A stretch of 6,305 nucleotides of DNA from Desulfobacterales bacterium (GTDB lineage Bacteria; Desulfobacterota; Desulfobacteria; Desulfobacterales; JAFDCJ01): the NCBI GenBank assembly GCA_020345785.1, contig CP070771.1, forward strand, positions 1,338,175 through 1,344,479, in the 5' to 3' direction. Numbering within the stretch: position 1 is the stretch's first letter; each line of letters starts with the position of its first letter. This document shows positions 5,005 to 6,305 of the stretch, one piece after another. The position numbers were made by a program, and so were the translations under genes. Below the pieces are notes generated by a model. It did no database searches and was not told the DNA's origin. It saw only the letters and a program-made list of their open reading frames with translations.

Positions 5005-6114
5005 ATGAGCCGTGAATCCATCAACGAAATTGATACCCCCGCCCTTTTAATTGATCTCGATCGGGTGGAAAAAAATCTGCTGCAGATGCAGCAAAAGGCC
5101 GATCGGTACGGGGTGACGCTGCGTCCTCATATTAAAACCCACAAAATACCTGAATTGGCCCTAAAGCAGATTCAATTGGGCGCTGGTGGAATTACAGCAT
5201 CCAAGGTTGCCGAAGCCGAAGTCATGGCCCGGGCGGGTGTCGGGGATATTTTTATCGCCAACCAGATTGTCGCGTCGCAGAAGCTGAAAAGACTTCTGGA
5301 GCTCTCCCGGAAGACAAACATCGCCGTGGGGTTGGACAGCCTGGCGGGGGCGCACAGACTCTCCGAAACCTTTTCCGCGGCCGGAGCGACGGTTGACTAC
5401 CTGATCGAAATCAACAGCGGACTTAACCGGTGCGGGGTTGCGCCGGGTCGAGAGACCATCGAGTTGGTCAAGGCCATTGAAACGCTTCCCGGCCTCAAAT
5501 TTAAAGGGATTTTTACCCATGCCGGCCAGGTGTACGGCAAAACCTCGCTGGCGGAAGTCAGGAAGACCAGCCAACTTGAAAGCCAAACCATGCATGAGAT
5601 CGCCGCAGACCTGCAGGCTTTGGGTTGCCACGCCCAAACGGTATCCGTCGGGTCCACGCCGACCATGAAGGTCTGGGAAGGTTGGTCCGGCATCAATGAA
5701 ATTCGGCCGGGAAATTACATTTTTAATGACGCCATCCAGATCGCTCTGCAGGTTGCCGAACCCGAGGATTGTGCCCTGACCGTGTTGGCGACGGTTGTCA
5801 GCCGCCCCGCTTCAGACCGGGCCGTCATCGATGCCGGCAGCAAGGTATTGGCGCTGGACAAAGGGGGCCACGGCATTGAGACGGCCAAGGGTCATGGGTT
5901 GGTATTGGGCCGCAAAGCCGTCATTGACCGGCTGTCGGAGGAGCACGGCATCATGGCGGTAGATCCCGCTGAACCATTGACAGTTGGTGATTGTATTCGC
6001 ATCATCCCCAACCACGCCTGTCCGGTCGTCAACCTTTTTGATTCAGCCTACGGAATGCGCAACGGTGCGGTTGAAACCGTATTTAAAATAGCTGCCAGGG
6101 GGATGTCGCAATAA
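5005..6114 (+). CDS. Fold-type III PLP enzyme, D-threonine aldolase / D-serine dehydratase-like (DSD1) family (369 aa)
   Basis: This is a cytoplasmic PLP enzyme with an alanine-racemase-type N-terminal barrel and a DSD1-type C-terminal domain. The N-terminal IDTPALLIDLDRVEKNL (9-25) is typical. RPHIKTHK (40-47) supplies the PLP lysine, K44. EINSGLNRCGV (135-145), GSTPT (217-221, phosphate binding) and RPGNYIFND (234-242) follow. IPNHACP (334-340) gives H337 and C339, the metal ligands known in D-serine dehydratase and D-threonine aldolase. Family members cleave or dehydrate D-3-hydroxy-amino acids: D-threonine to glycine plus acetaldehyde, D-serine or 3-hydroxyaspartate to keto products or glycine plus glyoxylate. 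Which reaction applies here cannot be told. The length is normal. GGAGG eight to nine bases before the ATG fixes the start. Its position after dctPQM on the same strand suggests it processes the imported solute, but 241 bases separate them. Confidence 0.93.
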   Translation: MSRESINEIDTPALLIDLDRVEKNLLQMQQKADRYGVTLRPHIKTHKIPELALKQIQLGAGGITASKVAEAEVMARAGVGDIFIANQIVASQKLKRLLELSRKTNIAVGLDSLAGAHRLSETFSAAGATVDYLIEINSGLNRCGVAPGRETIELVKAIETLPGLKFKGIFTHAGQVYGKTSLAEVRKTSQLESQTMHEIAADLQALGCHAQTVSVGSTPTMKVWEGWSGINEIRPGNYIFNDAIQIALQVAEPEDCALTVLATVVSRPASDRAVIDAGSKVLALDKGGHGIETAKGHGLVLGRKAVIDRLSEEHGIMAVDPAEPLTVGDCIRIIPNHACPVVNLFDSAYGMRNGAVETVFKIAARGMSQ

Positions 6115-6125
6115 AATGCGTCGGC

Positions 6126-6305
6126 TTATCTGACGACCCATACGGACCGGTCTTTGACTAAATAGATCACTTTATTGGTAACCCTTCCAATGAAAAAGGA
6201 TTTGACCTGCGATAAGCCGCGTCTGCCCATCACAATTGTGCCGTAATTTTGCTTTCTGGCTTCATTGACGATGGCCTCCGCTCGCGATTGGACCCCCACA
6301 ATGAG
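6126..6305 (-). CDS. Universal stress protein (UspA family), C-terminal fragment
   Basis: The gene lies on the minus strand and runs off the window's right edge; 59 residues and a TAA stop are visible. They include AEAIVNEARKQNYGTIVMG (9-27) and then GRRGLSQVKSFFIGRVTNKV, ending with KDRSVWVVR. This matches the end of UspA domains: the glycine-rich ATP loop Gx2Gx9G is exact (G27, G30, G40 of the visible part), but the usual Ser/Thr after the last Gly is Arg. Such proteins bind nucleotide and act in stress tolerance in the cytoplasm; the individual role is unknown. The stop codon is only 11 bases from that of the convergent PLP gene, with no room for a terminator between them. Confidence 0.93.
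   Translation of the reverse strand, partial: LIVGVQSRAEAIVNEARKQNYGTIVMGRRGLSQVKSFFIGRVTNKVIYLVKDRSVWVVR

Noticed and set aside
1..6305. CRISPR array, riboswitch, rRNA or intact insertion sequence
   Set aside because: No regularly spaced direct repeats, no recognisable aptamer core, no rRNA words, and no transposase or terminal inverted repeats were seen.

Overview
The window is an ordinary-looking bacterial chromosome segment with seven genes, two of them cut by the window edges. The mix of genes is an F420-hydrogenase/dehydrogenase-beta type iron-sulfur protein, a complete DctP-DctQ-DctM TRAP transporter, a UspA-type stress protein, and AT-rich intergenic repeats of the CACGAAA and 'GAATTTGG' kinds. 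Together with the roughly balanced base composition, this suggests a Desulfobacterota-like (sulfate-reducer type) anaerobe. That assignment is an inference from gene style; there is no rRNA or other taxonomic marker.

Layout: (1) 1-497, the 3' end of an FrhB/FdhB-type gene on +. (2) 498-697, an intergenic stretch with a good sigma-70-like promoter at 611-639. (3) 698-1240, a free-standing SET-domain protein-lysine methyltransferase with a complete post-SET zinc motif. (4) 1241-1527, a leader region without a convincing gene, holding a perfect GC-rich hairpin, an unusually long anti-SD match and a small direct repeat. (5) 1528-2610, the TRAP periplasmic binding protein DctP. (6) 2611-2846, a strong hairpin-plus-T-tract terminator followed by a large CACGAAA-type inverted repeat. 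(7) 2847-3380 DctQ and 3477-4763 DctM, the membrane subunits. (8) 4764-5004, an AT-rich repeat-bearing spacer. (9) 5005-6114, a fold-type III PLP enzyme of the D-threonine aldolase/D-serine dehydratase (DSD1) family. (10) 6126-6305 on -, the C-terminal third of a universal stress protein, convergent with the PLP gene and separated from it by 11 bases.

How the genes fit together: DctP captures an organic-acid-type solute in the periplasm and hands it to the DctQM sodium-coupled membrane unit. The downstream PLP enzyme is a plausible catabolic partner acting on a D-3-hydroxy-amino acid, which makes such a compound a candidate TRAP substrate; this is inference from adjacency on one strand. The terminator between dctP and dctQM would let the cell make much more binding protein than membrane complex. 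I found no CRISPR array, tRNA, rRNA, intact mobile element or clearly undescribed system. The most noteworthy items are the bacterial SET enzyme, the altered substrate loop of DctP, and the dctP/dctQ terminator-repeat arrangement.
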